22,980 nucleotides of DNA, from positions 18,779 through 41,758 of the forward strand of contig DBTN01000028.1 in NCBI GenBank assembly GCA_002307065.1, in the 5' to 3' direction. Shown one piece after another: positions 22,756 through 22,980 of this stretch. Every line of letters begins with the position of its first letter. Position 1 is the stretch's first letter. The position numbers and the translations under genes are program-made. This DNA comes from Akkermansiaceae bacterium UBA1315 (GTDB lineage Bacteria; Verrucomicrobiota; Verrucomicrobiia; Verrucomicrobiales; Akkermansiaceae). The notes beneath the pieces are model-generated. The model ran no database searches and was not told the DNA's origin. It worked only from the letters and a program-made list of their open reading frames with translations.

Positions 22756-22980
22756 ATGAAAACCACCCTCCTGACTCTCGGAACCGCAATCACCGCACTC
22801 GCTCTTTCAAACTGCGCCGACATGGGCCCGAACACCCAGCGCGGTGCCGCCACCGGTGCGGTTGCCGGCGGCGTTCTCGGCGGAGTGATCGGTCACCAAT
22901 CCGGACGCGGCCTGGAAGGCGCAGCTATCGGCGCGGCCGCAGGCGGTGTCACCGGCGGTGCGATCGGCCGGAATCAAGAC
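22756..22980 (+). CDS. Glycine-zipper lipoprotein, N-terminal part (cut by window edge)
   Basis: The first 75 codons are present and the gene runs off the right edge. MKTTLLTLGTAITALALSNC is a lipoprotein signal with lipobox LSNC (Cys 20); Asn just before Cys is less common but allowed. After ADMGPNTQRG comes a long Gly/Ala stretch with GxxxG spacing (GAVAGGVLGGVIG, then GAAIGAAAGGVTGGAIG), typical of glycine-zipper lipoproteins of the OsmB/YMGG type that insert in or brace the outer membrane. No Shine-Dalgarno is seen. The remainder of the protein is outside the window. Confidence 0.85.
   Translation, partial: MKTTLLTLGTAITALALSNCADMGPNTQRGAATGAVAGGVLGGVIGHQSGRGLEGAAIGAAAGGVTGGAIGRNQD

Overview
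The window reads as a chromosomal segment from a member of the Verrucomicrobiota, probably related to Verrucomicrobiales. The main reason is the block at 2706-9958. It matches, gene for gene, the Akkermansia muciniphila cluster Amuc_1098-Amuc_1102: a secretin, two membrane-anchored proteins, a PilM-like ATPase fold protein and a small exported protein. The base composition is moderately GC-rich, no gene looks recently acquired, and most start codons lack a Shine-Dalgarno sequence. No rRNA, tRNA, insertion sequence or CRISPR array was seen.

Layout, left to right. (1) 1-470, minus: the N-terminal part of pyruvate phosphate dikinase, with an unusual Lys/Ala-rich tail before the enzyme begins. 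(2) 664-2586, minus: one continuous reading frame fusing dephospho-CoA kinase (CoaE) to transcription terminator Rho. (3) 2648-2680: a good intrinsic terminator closing the pilus operon. (4) 2706-9958, minus: the pilus-assembly operon, in the order small exported protein, PilM/PilN fusion, PilO-like Amuc_1100 homologue, PilP-position Amuc_1099 homologue, PilQ-like secretin. (5) 10117-10851, plus: type I 3-dehydroquinate dehydratase, converging on a DinG-type helicase (10859-12862, minus). (6) 12982-15049, plus: an LptF/LptG-family permease and an uncharacterised protein with an acidic tail. (7) 15066-19480, minus: a tight operon of a fumarylacetoacetate-hydrolase-family enzyme, PqiA split into two genes, PqiB (MCE protein) and the lipoprotein PqiC. 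(8) 19619-20275, plus: an EcsC-family protein. (9) 20276-20605: a gene-free stretch with two 61-nt hairpins that share an identical 19-nt core and show compensatory stem changes, bounded by a 12-bp inverted repeat. (10) 20606-22598, minus: a zinc-ribbon metallopeptidase, a small membrane protein and a DUF2721 protein. (11) 22756 to the end, plus: the start of a glycine-zipper lipoprotein.

Much of the window serves the cell envelope: a trans-envelope pilus machine, a lipopolysaccharide-type exporter, a PqiABC lipid-transport system and several small membrane or lipoprotein genes. The best candidates for something undescribed are the paired hairpin element at 20361-20602, the CoaE-Rho fusion, the basic tail on pyruvate phosphate dikinase, and a strong excess of the word ACCGGT (often AAACCGGT) across the window. 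All functional calls come from reading motifs by eye; no database search was run.
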